Counted from the first letter of the stretch, positions 25,732-35,682 are shown. The stretch is 64,000 bases of DNA from Desulfovibrionaceae bacterium (GCA_910575755.1 CAJTFO010000002.1:434001-498000), one strand, 5' to 3'. Translations and numbers: made by a program. The notes: generated by a model not told the origin, from the sequence alone.

Positions 25732-26093
25732 GCGGGAGCCGGACGATAAGCCGGGTTCTGTCATGCGGCAAGCCGCACATGACCGTCATTCCTCTAGGAG
25801 CGCGGTTGCCCGCGCCCTCAAGCAACCTACCCGGAAGGCATGGGTCGGGCCGACCGCCTTCCCTATTTGGTCTTGCTCCAGACGGGGTATGCCGAGCATG
25901 CCGCGTCACCGCGGCATCTGGTGGGCTCTTGCCCCACCGTTTCACCCTTACCGCGCCATGCGCGGCGGTTTGCTTTCTGTGGCGCTTTCCGAGGGTCGCC
26001 CCCCCTGGGTGTTACCCAGCGTCCTGCCCTGTGGAGCCCGGACTTTCCTCTCCGGGCCAAGAGGCCCGCAGCGACGGTCTGTCCGGCTCCCGC
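25732..26093 (-). ncRNA. rnpB: RNase P RNA (bacterial type A)
   Basis: About 362 bases. The 5' and 3' ends form a perfect 13-bp P1 helix (GCGGGAGCCGGAC at 25732-25744 against 26081-26093). On the minus strand the conserved core blocks are present: GAGGAAAGTCCGGGCTCC near the 5' side (P4/J3-4), AACACCC and GGGTGAAACGGTGGGG in the middle, and the 3' ACAGAACCCGGCTTATCG. The RNA is the catalytic subunit that trims tRNA 5' leaders. It ends only 19 bases before the ispDF start, and the zinc-ribbon gene lies 96 bases upstream on the same strand. No clear terminator separates it from ispDF. The end points are inferred from P1. Confidence 0.95.
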
Positions 26094-26103
26094 GTGTTGA
26101 CCG

Positions 26104-26137
26104 GCGCAAGCTCCACCGCACCGGGAGGAGCTTGCGC
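26104..26137 (-). repeat. Hairpin between the zinc-ribbon gene and rnpB
   Basis: Perfect 11-bp arms GCGCAAGCTCC (26104-26114 and 26127-26137) with a 12-base loop. It ends ten bases before the RNase P RNA 5' end and has no T-run. It could be a terminator of the upstream gene or an RNase processing site that releases rnpB. Confidence 0.45.
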
Positions 26138-26189
26138 AACTATGCGTCGTTCAGTTTTGCATTGCTTCAGTTCGTACAGGCAAGCGGTT

Positions 26190-26966
26190 TCAGTCCGTCA
26201 GCGGCGTCGGCCTGGGAGTCGCCGCGGCTTCTTCCGGCAGGCTGAAATGCTCACACCAGAAGATCAGGCGCTGGCAGTTGGGGCAGCTCAGGATCTGCTG
26301 GCCGCGCTGCAACTCAATGAAGGTCTGCGGCGGCACTGCGATGTTGCAGCGGGAGCAGACGCCGTCTTTGACAGCCACGATGACAGGATGCTCCAGGCGC
26401 ACGCGGATGAATTCGTAACGCATGAACACAGGCTGGGGAATGGCTTTGCTGACCTGAGCGCGCTTCTGGTTCAGACTTTCCAGACGAACCCTGGCGTTCT
26501 GGATTTTTCCTTCCAGTCCTTCACGCCTGACTTCCAGTTCAGCCTTGAGGGCGCAGTGGTTCCGGTCAATTTCAGCCAGCGTGTCCGTCTGCAACTGCAA
26601 CTCTTCCATGAGGGTCATTTTTTCTTCCTCACGGGAGCGGTTGACTTTTTCCATGCTGTCCATCTCACGCATCATGGCGTGGTATTCACGAGTATTGCCC
26701 ACTTGCATGAGCTTGTTTTTGCTTTTCTTGATTTTGGCGGAATCGTCATCAATCTCCAGAGAAAGGCGTTTCTGCTGCTCCTGAAGATGCGTCAGCTTGT
26801 CCAGAACGCGATTTCGCTGGGCGTCGACAGCTTCAAAGCGCTGTTCCAGCTCCTCAAGGTCGCGGGGCGCGCTCTCCAGTTCCTGCTTGACCGTAAAGAT
26901 GGCGTCATCCACCTTTTGCAGTTCCACCAGCTGCTTTATCTGATCCAAGTAAACGGCATTGCTCAT
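26190..26966 (-). CDS. Coiled-coil protein with C-terminal C4 zinc ribbon (zf-RING_7/DUF164 family)
   Basis: A 258-residue protein. Residues 5-180 form a long antiparallel coiled coil, with heptads visible in LEELEQRFEAVDAQRNRVLD and LMEELQLQTDTLAEIDRNHC. Residues 200-240 form a zinc ribbon with two CxxC knuckles (VCSRCN and CPNCQ). The family is widespread and often sits beside nif3, as here (16 bases downstream of it). A nucleic-acid-related role is often suggested, but I know of no proven activity. AGGAGG precedes the ATG. It is the second gene of a nif3-led operon. Confidence 0.9.
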   Translation of the reverse strand: MSNAVYLDQIKQLVELQKVDDAIFTVKQELESAPRDLEELEQRFEAVDAQRNRVLDKLTHLQEQQKRLSLEIDDDSAKIKKSKNKLMQVGNTREYHAMMREMDSMEKVNRSREEEKMTLMEELQLQTDTLAEIDRNHCALKAELEVRREGLEGKIQNARVRLESLNQKRAQVSKAIPQPVFMRYEFIRVRLEHPVIVAVKDGVCSRCNIAVPPQTFIELQRGQQILSCPNCQRLIFWCEHFSLPEEAAATPRPTPLTD

Positions 26967-26982
26967 ATAATCCTCCTGGGAG

Positions 26983-27777
26983 TCATGACAAAAGGGCGGG
27001 GCGCAACGGCGAAGCCGAAGGCACGAAAACGACGTTCAGGCCCGCAAGCCGGCGGGCAAGCAGCTCGCTCATGCGTCGCATCATTTCTTCCTCCAGGCTG
27101 TGGTGCCCCACATCCAGCAGGCATATTTCGGCCTCCAGCGCCGTGTGGTACTTCACGTCGCCGGTAATGAAAAGCTGTGCGCCGGACGCGCCGGCCTCCC
27201 GCAGCAGGGAAGAGCCGGAACCGGTACAATAGGCCAGGCGCGAAATCCTTTCCGGCATGGGACCGCAGACCGTTGCCGTGGACAATGCGATATGACGGGT
27301 CAGAGCAGACATGATCTGCGCCAGGCTCCGGGGCGTCGGCAGATCGCCGGCCAGGCCGAAACCCAATGGCAACGCGGCGCCGCTCAGCGGTGGAGCCGTG
27401 GGATCCAGCACCTCCAGATTGCGCAGCTCAAGTTCGCCAGCCAGCCAGCCGGCAGGGCCGTCGGCATTGATGTCCAGCGAGGTATGGGCGCTGTAGAGCG
27501 GCACGTCAGCGGCCAACAGCAGGCGCAAAACCTCGTGATAGGCGTCCAGACGCCGGGGCAGGGCGGGCTTGAGCGCCAGAGGATGATGGCTCAGAATGCA
27601 CTGCGCTCCCAGCTCCAGGGCCTGACGCACTGAGGCGGGCGTGGGATCCAGACAGACCGCCAGAATGACGGCATCGCTTCTGCGCGCCGCTACCTGCAGC
27701 CCGGACATATCCCAGGGCGCGGCGGCCTCCAGAGGCGCAATTTTTTCAATGGCGCTAAATATTTCAGTGAGTTGCAT
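26983..27777 (-). CDS. NIF3-family dinuclear metal-binding protein (GTP cyclohydrolase I type 2-like)
   Basis: A 264-residue short-form NIF3/DUF34 protein. Metal ligands are visible in SHHPLALKP (residue ~70), HTSLDINADG (~100) and GHHSLEEEM (~230), with the Asp-rich GDVKYHTALEAE between. The family forms toroidal hexamers, and its true reaction is unsettled despite the cyclohydrolase label. An in-frame ATG 15 codons earlier falls inside the upstream terminator hairpin, so MQLTEI after GAGG is preferred. It is the first gene of an operon with the zinc-ribbon protein, and a strong promoter and a terminator lie just ahead of it. Confidence 0.92.
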   Translation of the reverse strand: MQLTEIFSAIEKIAPLEAAAPWDMSGLQVAARRSDAVILAVCLDPTPASVRQALELGAQCILSHHPLALKPALPRRLDAYHEVLRLLLAADVPLYSAHTSLDINADGPAGWLAGELELRNLEVLDPTAPPLSGAALPLGFGLAGDLPTPRSLAQIMSALTRHIALSTATVCGPMPERISRLAYCTGSGSSLLREAGASGAQLFITGDVKYHTALEAEICLLDVGHHSLEEEMMRRMSELLARRLAGLNVVFVPSASPLRPALLS

Positions 27778-27793
27778 TGGTGGTGGCCTCAAT

Positions 27794-27832
27794 AAAAAAG
27801 GCACTTTCTTGCAGGGAGGCAAAGAAAGCGCC
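27794..27832 (-). terminator. Terminator or attenuator directly before nif3
   Basis: On the minus strand an 11-bp stem (arms 27822-27832 and 27800-27810, one G-U pair, 11-base loop) is followed by six T (27794-27799). The nif3 ATG is only 17 bases further on, so it must either end an upstream RNA or regulate read-through into nif3. Confidence 0.75.
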
Positions 27833-27957
27833 TTAAAAAATCATCTGGCGTAAAAAAAGCAGGCAAACTGTGCGACAAGTTTGTACACACCTTCTCTGAT
27901 GCGCGCGGCTCAACACCCGCGCGGCTGCAATGCCATTCTCACGTTACTAGGCTTAAT
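27833..27957 (-). ncRNA. Candidate structured leader or small RNA upstream of nif3
   Basis: A near-ideal promoter at 27964-27992 should start an RNA near 27957. It contains a 7-bp hairpin CGCGCGG-(8)-CCGCGCG, a weaker CAAACT/AGTTTG hairpin followed by seven T (complement of 27852-27858), and the terminator at 27800-27832. No open frame of note lies inside. It is either a free small RNA of about 105-165 bases or an attenuator leader for nif3. It does not match 4.5S RNA, tmRNA or riboswitch consensus elements I know. Confidence 0.4.
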
Positions 27958-27963
27958 CGCAGC

Positions 27964-27992
27964 AATCTAGCCGGCAAAAAGGCTTCTGTCAA
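27964..27992 (-). promoter_or_regulatory. Strong sigma-70 promoter ahead of the nif3 leader
   Basis: On the minus strand TTGACA, a 17-base spacer and TAGATT. The -35 is perfect and the -10 good. No gene start lies within 180 bases, so the product begins with a long untranslated RNA. Confidence 0.7.
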
Positions 27993-28075
27993 GAAAGTGG
28001 TTCGCTCCTTGATTTCAGCCCGGTACCACCGTCCCGGCGCGGACATCAGGAACCGGCGCTTGTGTGAACTTTTTT

Positions 28076-28885
28076 TCACTGGCCGCGCAGATAGCGCACG
28101 GCATTGACAAAGAGCAGCGTTCCCGGGGGATCCAGTTCGCCCCTGGTCCAGGCGGGGTGATTGGTCACATGGTGGAAGGCTTCGGGATGGGGCATAAGAC
28201 CCAGCACGCGGCCCGTGGGATCCGTAAGACCGGCAATGGCCAGCGGCGAGCCATTGGGGTTGAGGGGGTATTCCTGTGTGGGCGCGCCGCTTTCCGGATC
28301 GGCGTACTGCAGGGCGATGAGCTTTTCGGCCTCAATGCGGCGCAGGCATTCCGCGTCGCGGGGAATGAGCTTGCCCTCGCCGTGGCGCACGGGCATGGCC
28401 AGCAGGGGCAGATCCTTGGTGAAAACGCAGGGGCTGTCGGGATTGGGCAGCAGGTGCACCCAGCGGTCTTCAAAACGCGCGGAGTCATTGTGCCCCAGAG
28501 ACGCCTGACGCTCAAAGCGGACTCCGCCCAGCGAAGGCAGCACGCCCAGCTTGACCAGCAGCTGAAAGCCGTTGCATATGCCGAGAATCAGCCCGCCCTG
28601 ATCCAGAAATGCCCGCAGACTTTGCAGCAGCGGCGCGCCTGTCTTGTCTTTCAGATAGCGCCAGCGCATGGCCGCCGTCTGCGCCGCGCCCAGGTCGTCG
28701 CCGTCCAGAAAACCGCCCGGGAAGACCAGAAAATGGTAGTCCGCAAGGCGCGTCTCACCCGCCACCAGATCGGAGAAGTGCACTATGTCGGCTCTGTCGG
28801 AACCGGCCAGACGGGCCGTGTGCGCGGTTTCCAGATGCGAATTTGTGCCGTAGCCGGTGATGACCAGTGTGTTGACCATAGCCAT
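28076..28885 (-). CDS. purQ: Phosphoribosylformylglycinamidine synthase, glutaminase subunit
   Basis: A 269-residue class I glutamine amidotransferase that supplies ammonia for the fourth step of purine synthesis together with PurL. The oxyanion strand FLVFPGGFLDGDD, the nucleophile in LGICNGFQLL (Cys104) and the His/Glu pair in GLMPHPEAFHH are all visible. It is the longer PurQ form (about 270 residues) rather than the 225-residue Gram-positive form. The frame opens 39 codons earlier, but AAGGAGG lies about ten bases before the ATG chosen; a second ATG two codons on is possible. The Shine-Dalgarno can pair with an adjacent CTCC. It is divergent from pyrG, and purL and purS are not in the window. 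Confidence 0.9.
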   Translation of the reverse strand: MAMVNTLVITGYGTNSHLETAHTARLAGSDRADIVHFSDLVAGETRLADYHFLVFPGGFLDGDDLGAAQTAAMRWRYLKDKTGAPLLQSLRAFLDQGGLILGICNGFQLLVKLGVLPSLGGVRFERQASLGHNDSARFEDRWVHLLPNPDSPCVFTKDLPLLAMPVRHGEGKLIPRDAECLRRIEAEKLIALQYADPESGAPTQEYPLNPNGSPLAIAGLTDPTGRVLGLMPHPEAFHHVTNHPAWTRGELDPPGTLLFVNAVRYLRGQ

Positions 28886-28973
28886 GCGGGAGGAGCCTCC
28901 TTGGAGCAGCCTGCCAGGCACCCGGTCTGAACGAGCGCCACAGGCCGGAACATATGCCGGAAAAGGGAAAAAT

Positions 28974-30726
<1,753 letters not shown>

Positions 30727-30761
30727 ACGTGGGACTGTACCGAACCTGGAGCATGAAAAAG

Positions 30762-30784
30762 GGAGGCAGTGGGCCTCCTTTTTT
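30762..30784 (+). terminator. Terminator of pyrG
   Basis: GGAGGC-AGTGG-GCCTCC hairpin (30762-30778) followed by six T. Confidence 0.85.
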
Positions 30785-30885
30785 CGTATGCGCGGGGCGG
30801 CGTCTTGCCGAGGTGCATGAAGCCGCCGGCGTGTTTTCCCCGCCTGTACCCGCAGACTTCGGCTATTGCATAATTTTTCAGCATA

Positions 30886-30901
30886 TGGCACAATTTTTGT
30901 A
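30886..30901 (+). promoter_or_regulatory. Sigma-54-like sequence upstream of rpoN
   Basis: TGGCACAATTTTTGTA fits TGGCACG-N4-TTGCA with correct spacing, except that the nearly invariant -12 GC is GT. It lies 48 bases before the rpoN start, so autoregulation is conceivable. The altered -12 makes this a weak call. Confidence 0.3.
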
Positions 30902-30948
30902 AGTTAAGAATTTTTCATGTTTCATCTCGTCAGCGTAAAAGAGCAAGC

Positions 30949-32376
30949 ATGGCACTGGAACTTCGTCAGCAACTGAAATTGGCCCAGCAACTGGTCATGA
31001 CGCCGCAACTGCAGCAGGCCATCAAACTGCTTCAGCTTTCGCGTCTGGAACTGCTGGAAACCGTGCAGCAGGAGATGCTGGACAATCCTTTTCTTGAAGA
31101 GTCCTCCAGTGATGAGGCTGTTGATCTGGCCGCCCAGAGCGAGCGCCGGGACGGTGTGGAAGAGGAAGTCTATGACAGGGAGTTGGCCAAGGACGCCTCG
31201 TGGGAGGACTACCTTGGCGAATTTGCCAGCACTCCCCGGCTGACTCAGCAACGCGAGTTTGAAGCGGCGGAAGAAATTTCTCCTCTGGAAGCCCGCTACG
31301 CCGCCAAGCCCACTCTGGAAGGACACCTGCTCTGGCAGTTGCGTCTTTCCACACTGAGCGACGCGCAGAAAGAAATCGGCGAGGTCATCATCGGCAATCT
31401 GGCTCCTTCCGGCTACTTGCAGGCTTCGCTGGAAGAAATCGCGCAGATGGCCGGCGTCAGCCCCGACGAAGTGCGGATCGTGCTGGAGCGCGTGCAGTTG
31501 TGCGATCCTGTCGGCGTGGCCGCGCGTGACGCGCGGGAGTGTCTGCTGATTCAGCTGAAAAGCCTGAATTATGATCGTGACCCCATTTTGCTTGAACTGG
31601 TCGAGTCCCACCTGGAAGATCTGGAGGCCAGGCGTTACAAGCCGCTGCTGCGCAAGTTCAAGCTGAATATGGAGGAACTCAAGGAATATCTGGATATTAT
31701 TCAGGGCCTTGACCCGCTGCCCGGCGCAAGTTTCGGCGGCGGCGAGCCCACCTATGTGAGTCCGGATGTCTTTGTCTACAAGATGGGCGACGAATTTATC
31801 ATTCTGCTCAATGAGGACGGACTGCCGCAGTTGCAGCTTTCCTCGCTCTGTCAGATGGACATGACGCCTTCCTCGGATAAGGAAAAGGAATACTGCGCGG
31901 AAAAAATGCGTTCAGCCACCTGGTTGATCAAAAGCCTGTACCAGCGTCAGCGCACGCTCTACAAGGTGGTGGAAAGCATTGTGCGCCATCAGCAGCCTTT
32001 TTTCGAGAACGGCGTAAGCAAGCTGGCGCCGCTGATCCTGAAGGACATCGCCGACGACATCGGCATGCATGAATCCACAGTCAGCCGGATTACCAGCAAT
32101 AAATATGTAGCCACGCCACATGGGATTTTTGAACTGAAGTTTTTCTTCAACAGTGGTCTGGAACTGGATGACGGCAGTCAGGTCGGTTCGGAAAGCGTCA
32201 AGGCCCTGATCAAAAAATTCATCGCCGAGGAGGACCCCAAGGCGCCCCTGAGCGATGAACGCATTGGCGAGATGCTCAAGGATCGCCTGAAAGTGAATAT
32301 AGCCCGTCGTACGGTGGCCAAGTACCGCACGGCGCTGGATATTCCCTCGTCATCACGGCGCAAGGAGCACTTCTGA
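30949..32376 (+). CDS. rpoN: RNA polymerase sigma-54 factor
   Basis: A 475-residue alternative sigma factor that needs enhancer-binding ATPases. Region I is Gln/Leu-rich (LKLAQQLVMTPQLQQAIKLL), followed by an acidic region II. The core-binding and HTH parts are complete (DIADDIGMHESTVSRITSNK), and the C-terminal RpoN box is ARRTVAKYRTALDIPSS. Length is normal. The ribosome binding site is weak (AGAGC). It is the first gene of the rpoN-hpf-rapZ-PTS run, an arrangement reminiscent of the enteric rpoN operon. Likely targets in this window are the flagellin promoter and a site upstream of adhE. Confidence 0.97.
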   Translation: MALELRQQLKLAQQLVMTPQLQQAIKLLQLSRLELLETVQQEMLDNPFLEESSSDEAVDLAAQSERRDGVEEEVYDRELAKDASWEDYLGEFASTPRLTQQREFEAAEEISPLEARYAAKPTLEGHLLWQLRLSTLSDAQKEIGEVIIGNLAPSGYLQASLEEIAQMAGVSPDEVRIVLERVQLCDPVGVAARDARECLLIQLKSLNYDRDPILLELVESHLEDLEARRYKPLLRKFKLNMEELKEYLDIIQGLDPLPGASFGGGEPTYVSPDVFVYKMGDEFIILLNEDGLPQLQLSSLCQMDMTPSSDKEKEYCAEKMRSATWLIKSLYQRQRTLYKVVESIVRHQQPFFENGVSKLAPLILKDIADDIGMHESTVSRITSNKYVATPHGIFELKFFFNSGLELDDGSQVGSESVKALIKKFIAEEDPKAPLSDERIGEMLKDRLKVNIARRTVAKYRTALDIPSSSRRKEHF

Positions 32377-32412
32377 TCTCGTGGTGGCGTTTTGCAATCC
32401 CAAGGAGGAAAC

Positions 32413-32952
32413 ATGAATATCTCTTTCGCTTTCAAGAACTTCGAGGCCTCCGATCACCTGAAGAAGTATGCCCGCCGCCGCATGGAAAAGCTGGGGCGTT
32501 TTTACGGCAAGTCCGCCGGTCTGGAAGTGAATGTGGTGCTTACGGTGGATAAATTCCGTCATCGCTGCGAGGTGACTGTCAGCGGCGAAGGCTTGCATAT
32601 CAATGCCACGGAGCAGACCTCCGACATGTATGCAGCCATTGATCTTGTGGTTGACAAGGTGGAAGCCCAGATCAAGCGGCAGGTTTCGCGTGTCAAGGAG
32701 CAGCGCCGCAAGGCCCGCAACGCCGAGGTGGATGTCTTTACCTATAACCTGGAAGCTCAGCCCGAAGAAAAGCAGACCGTGGTGGGGACAGACCGTTTCG
32801 CACCCAAGCCGCTGCATCTGGATGAAGCGCTGATGCAGCTGGATTCCATTGGCAGCGAATTTCTGGTATTTCTTAATGCCGAAAGCAATCGCGTCAATGT
32901 GGTTTACCGGCGTCGTTCCAGCGGCTACGCCCTCATCGACCCCGTGTTGTAG
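32413..32952 (+). CDS. hpf: Ribosome hibernation promoting factor (long form)
   Basis: A 179-residue protein. The N-terminal S30AE fold ([40 protein letters not shown]) binds the ribosomal decoding region. A linker rich in charged residues leads to a C-terminal domain ([20 protein letters not shown]) that dimerises 70S ribosomes into 100S particles. Having both domains makes it the long form. CAAGGAGG precedes the ATG. It lies 36 bases after rpoN, the usual position for hpf, and is probably co-transcribed with it. Confidence 0.95.
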   Translation: MNISFAFKNFEASDHLKKYARRRMEKLGRFYGKSAGLEVNVVLTVDKFRHRCEVTVSGEGLHINATEQTSDMYAAIDLVVDKVEAQIKRQVSRVKEQRRKARNAEVDVFTYNLEAQPEEKQTVVGTDRFAPKPLHLDEALMQLDSIGSEFLVFLNAESNRVNVVYRRRSSGYALIDPVL

Positions 32953-32990
32953 TTGAGCCATATTCTTGTCCGCCGGGCCGGTTCTCTCTC

Positions 32991-33974
32991 ATGTCCCGGC
33001 CCGGCGGTTCTCTGCGAAACAACGCCATGAGCACGCCACAAGCCCCCTGTCGCAACCATCCCGCCGCGGACGCGTCCGGGGCCGGCCCCAGAACATCCGC
33101 GCGCGCCGTGCAGGTTTGTATTGTGACCGGCCTTTCCGGCGCGGGCAAAAGCACTGCGCTGCAAGTCTTTGAGGATCTGCGCTATTTTGCCGTGGACGGC
33201 CTGCCCGCAAGCCTGGCGCCGGAAATGGCCGACATGATGGAACGACCTTCCATGAGCCACTTCCAGGGCATTGCTTTGGGCATGGATATGCGCCAGAGCA
33301 ATTTTCTGGATGAAATCAACGATGCTCTGAGCGTCATGGCCGCCAGGGGCATCCGCCCGCTTTTGCTTTTTCTGGAAGCCGACGCGCAGGAACTGATGCG
33401 GCGCTACGCCACTACCCGTCGGCCGCATCCTCTGGAGCGCGAGGGTATGGGCCTTGAGGCCGCCCTTGCCGCCGAGCGCAACCGTCTGCGCATCTTGCGG
33501 GAAATGGCTGATCTGGTCATCGACACCTCACGTTTTTCCATCCATGATCTGCGGCGCTCCATCCAGAAGCGCTGGAGCGGCAACAGGGATACCTTGCGCG
33601 CCATCCGCGTCAATGTGATTTCCTTTGGTTTCAAATACGGGGTTCCCCGCGAAGCGGATATGGTTTTTGATCTGCGCTTTCTGCCCAATCCATATTTTGT
33701 GGACGGTCTGCGCGCTCTTTGCGGCAAGGACAAGCCCGTGTCCGACTATGTTTTTGCCTCGGCCAGCGCTGTGGAATTTCGCAAGAAACTGCTGGATCTG
33801 CTCTTTTTCATACTGCCCTTGATGGAGGCCGAAGGCCGCTACCGCGTTACCGTTGCCGTGGGCTGCACCGGAGGGCGGCACCGTTCCGTGGCCATGGCGG
33901 AGGAATTGTCACAAGCGCTGCGCCAGGCGGACTATCCGGCTTCTCTGGAGCACCGGCATCTTGAACTTGGCTGA
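32991..33974 (+). CDS. rapZ: RapZ/YvcJ-family nucleotide-binding protein
   Basis: A 327-residue frame. The Walker A motif GLSGAGKS lies at residues 47-54, with a conserved [11 protein letters not shown] just after it. The C-terminal domain ends with [19 protein letters not shown], the diagnostic RapZ motif. In enterics RapZ guides RNase E to the small RNA GlmZ; in Bacillus the homologue YvcJ is a nucleotide-binding protein. The role in this lineage is not known. An internal ATG at 33027 (MSTPQAP) is an equally possible start, and neither has a good ribosome binding site. It sits between hpf and the PTS EIIA gene, as in other rpoN operons. Confidence 0.92.
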   Translation: MSRPGGSLRNNAMSTPQAPCRNHPAADASGAGPRTSARAVQVCIVTGLSGAGKSTALQVFEDLRYFAVDGLPASLAPEMADMMERPSMSHFQGIALGMDMRQSNFLDEINDALSVMAARGIRPLLLFLEADAQELMRRYATTRRPHPLEREGMGLEAALAAERNRLRILREMADLVIDTSRFSIHDLRRSIQKRWSGNRDTLRAIRVNVISFGFKYGVPREADMVFDLRFLPNPYFVDGLRALCGKDKPVSDYVFASASAVEFRKKLLDLLFFILPLMEAEGRYRVTVAVGCTGGRHRSVAMAEELSQALRQADYPASLEHRHLELG

Positions 33975-34007
33975 AAAAGCTGGCAGGCTGTAAGCGCGAG
34001 GAATGCC

Positions 34008-34451
34008 ATGACGGATGAAAGCAAGACGACACAAGTCGGAATAATTGTTGTTTCTCATGCGGACTACGGTTCAGCCATGCTGCGCACGGCCGAGTTTATT
34101 TTAGGGCCGTTGAGCGATTGCAGCTCCATCAGCGTTGATGTGGCGCATGAAGTTTCCGAGACTGTACGCCGCCTGGACGATGCGGCCCAGCGTCTGGACA
34201 AGGGCGCGGGCGTCATCATCCTAACGGATATGTTTGGCGGCACGCCCACCAATCTGGCGCTTTCGCTGCTGGGCAGCCATAAGGTGGAGGTTGTTACAGG
34301 CGTCAATCTGCCCATGCTGCTGAAAGTATTTACATCACGCGACAAACCGCTGGCTGAGCTGGCCCGGATTGCCGGCGAGGCCGGAGCCAAGGGCATAGTT
34401 GTCGCCGGCAGCATGCTGCGGAACAAAGCACGGGATAAAGCGGGCGACTGA
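34008..34451 (+). CDS. PTS EIIA component, mannose/sorbose family
   Basis: A 147-residue cytoplasmic phosphocarrier. The phosphorylated His is in IIVVSHADYG (His17), and ILTDMFGGTPTNLALSLL is the conserved active-site loop region. GAGGAA precedes the start. In enteric rpoN operons the corresponding slot is held by the nitrogen-type EIIA (ptsN); here a mannose-type EIIA lies after rapZ instead. It is followed four bases later by EIIB. It may act in carbohydrate transport or mainly in regulation. Substrate unknown. Confidence 0.92.
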   Translation: MTDESKTTQVGIIVVSHADYGSAMLRTAEFILGPLSDCSSISVDVAHEVSETVRRLDDAAQRLDKGAGVIILTDMFGGTPTNLALSLLGSHKVEVVTGVNLPMLLKVFTSRDKPLAELARIAGEAGAKGIVVAGSMLRNKARDKAGD

Positions 34452-34455
34452 GAGT

Positions 34456-34914
34456 ATGTGGTTTCGCGTAGACAACCGCCTGGTGCATGGTCAGGTGATT
34501 GAGGCCTGGCTGCCGTATACCGGGAGCAAACATCTGATTGTGGCCAATGACGAACTGGCGGGGGACATGCTGCGTCAGCAGATTGTGGAACTGGCCGTTC
34601 CCCAGCGCATAACCACCCATTTTGTCCCTGTGCGCGATCTGGCGGCCACGCTGGACAGGTGCGGCGACGACAGTTTTGTGCTGTTCGCCAATTGTCAGGA
34701 CGCCCGCCGGGCCTGTGATGACGGCATTGAAATGTCGGTGTTGAATATGGGCAATCTGCATTACGGGCCGGACAAATTGCAGGTGCTGCCACATGTGGCG
34801 CTTTCCGTGCAGGACAGGGAAGATTTGCGCATTATCAGGCAACATCTCGTGCAACTGGACTTTCGCTGCGTGCCGACTGAAAACGTGCGAGGCTCTTATG
34901 ATCAACTTCTCTGA
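34456..34914 (+). CDS. PTS EIIB component, mannose/sorbose family
   Basis: A 152-residue protein whose N-terminus MWFRVDNRLVHGQVIEAWLP carries the phosphorylated His11 and the R-x-D-x-R-x-x-H signature of EIIB-Man/Sor. The rest (NMGNLHYGPDKLQVLPHVAL) also matches the family. The start follows GAGAG and lies four bases after the EIIA stop. Its last 17 bases overlap the start of EIIC, implying translational coupling. It passes phosphate from EIIA to the incoming sugar bound by EIIC/EIID. Confidence 0.93.
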   Translation: MWFRVDNRLVHGQVIEAWLPYTGSKHLIVANDELAGDMLRQQIVELAVPQRITTHFVPVRDLAATLDRCGDDSFVLFANCQDARRACDDGIEMSVLNMGNLHYGPDKLQVLPHVALSVQDREDLRIIRQHLVQLDFRCVPTENVRGSYDQLL

Positions 34915-35598
34915 GCTGATGCAGACAGGGCTTCCGTACGCTTTTTTTTTGTCCTGGCAGGCGCGGCGCGCTCATCCTGTATTGTCGGCCTGCTGGACAG
35001 ACCCCTTTGCCTGGCGCTGATCACGGGCGCCTGCACGTCTGATTGGTCTCTGGCCCTGTCCCTCGGCATTATTCTTGAATTGCTCTGGCTGGATGTGCTG
35101 GAGCTGGGCAGCGTCGTGCCTCCGTTCGGCAGTTTGAGCTTTCTGCTGCTTTTTCCCGTGGCCACGCATTTTGGCCTGAGACAGCCGGGAGAGTTGTTGC
35201 TGCCCCTGATTCTGGCCATGCTGGCTGCGTATCTGGGCGCTTTTTTGGAGCGCAGGCTGCGCATTCATGAAAACTGTCTGACAGACAGGGTTGCATCCTG
35301 GTGCGCCGGCGACGGTCTTGCGCCTGCTGCCGCTGTAGCGCGTGTTGCGCTGCTTCGGGCTGTCCTGCAACTTTTGTTGTATGCCCTGTGCTACGCTCTC
35401 TTGTTCTGCCTGCTCGCCGTGCTGACGGCGCGCCAACTCCTGCCGCAACTTTTGTTGCTGAGCTGGTCCATGCTTTATGCGGCGGCCCTGATGGGGGCGG
35501 TGCTTTCGCTGCGCACGCGTCGTACCTATTTGGTGCTGATCGGCAGCCTGGGAACCCTGGCCCTGCTGATCTGGGCCGGAAAGCACGGCCTGGTCTGA
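34898..35598 (+). pseudogene. PTS EIIC component, mannose/sorbose family, frame-shifted at a T9 run
   Basis: The ATG at 34898 begins MINFSELMQTGLPYAFF, typical of EIIC-Man. At nine consecutive T (34942-34950) the frame breaks and would stop after about 40 codons. In the neighbouring frame the protein resumes exactly at the run (VLAGAARSSCIVGLLDRPLC) and continues as a normal multi-helix membrane protein to 35598. One additional T, or +1 slippage on the run, gives a 233-residue protein of normal length with no other damage. It may be a pseudogene, a phase-variable gene, a slippage-expressed gene or an assembly error; sequence alone cannot separate these. No EIID gene follows. Confidence 0.85.
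34942..34950 (+). repeat. Homopolymer T9 at the EIIC frameshift
   Basis: Nine T in codons 15-18 of EIIC. The run is long enough for polymerase slippage in bacteria and is the only lesion in the gene. Confidence 0.85.
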
Positions 35599-35682
35599 GA
35601 AGCCGCGCTTTCCGCTGTTCGTTTTTTCACGAAAGACCCTGTCAAAATTCTTTGTTTACTCATGTGAAGAATTTTTGCAATT

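Noticed and set aside
28022..28030. GGTGGTACC on the minus strand, like the core of a T-box leader
   Set aside because: Only about 50 bases separate it from the purQ stop, no stem I or specifier loop is visible, and no aminoacyl-tRNA gene follows. Probably a chance palindrome.
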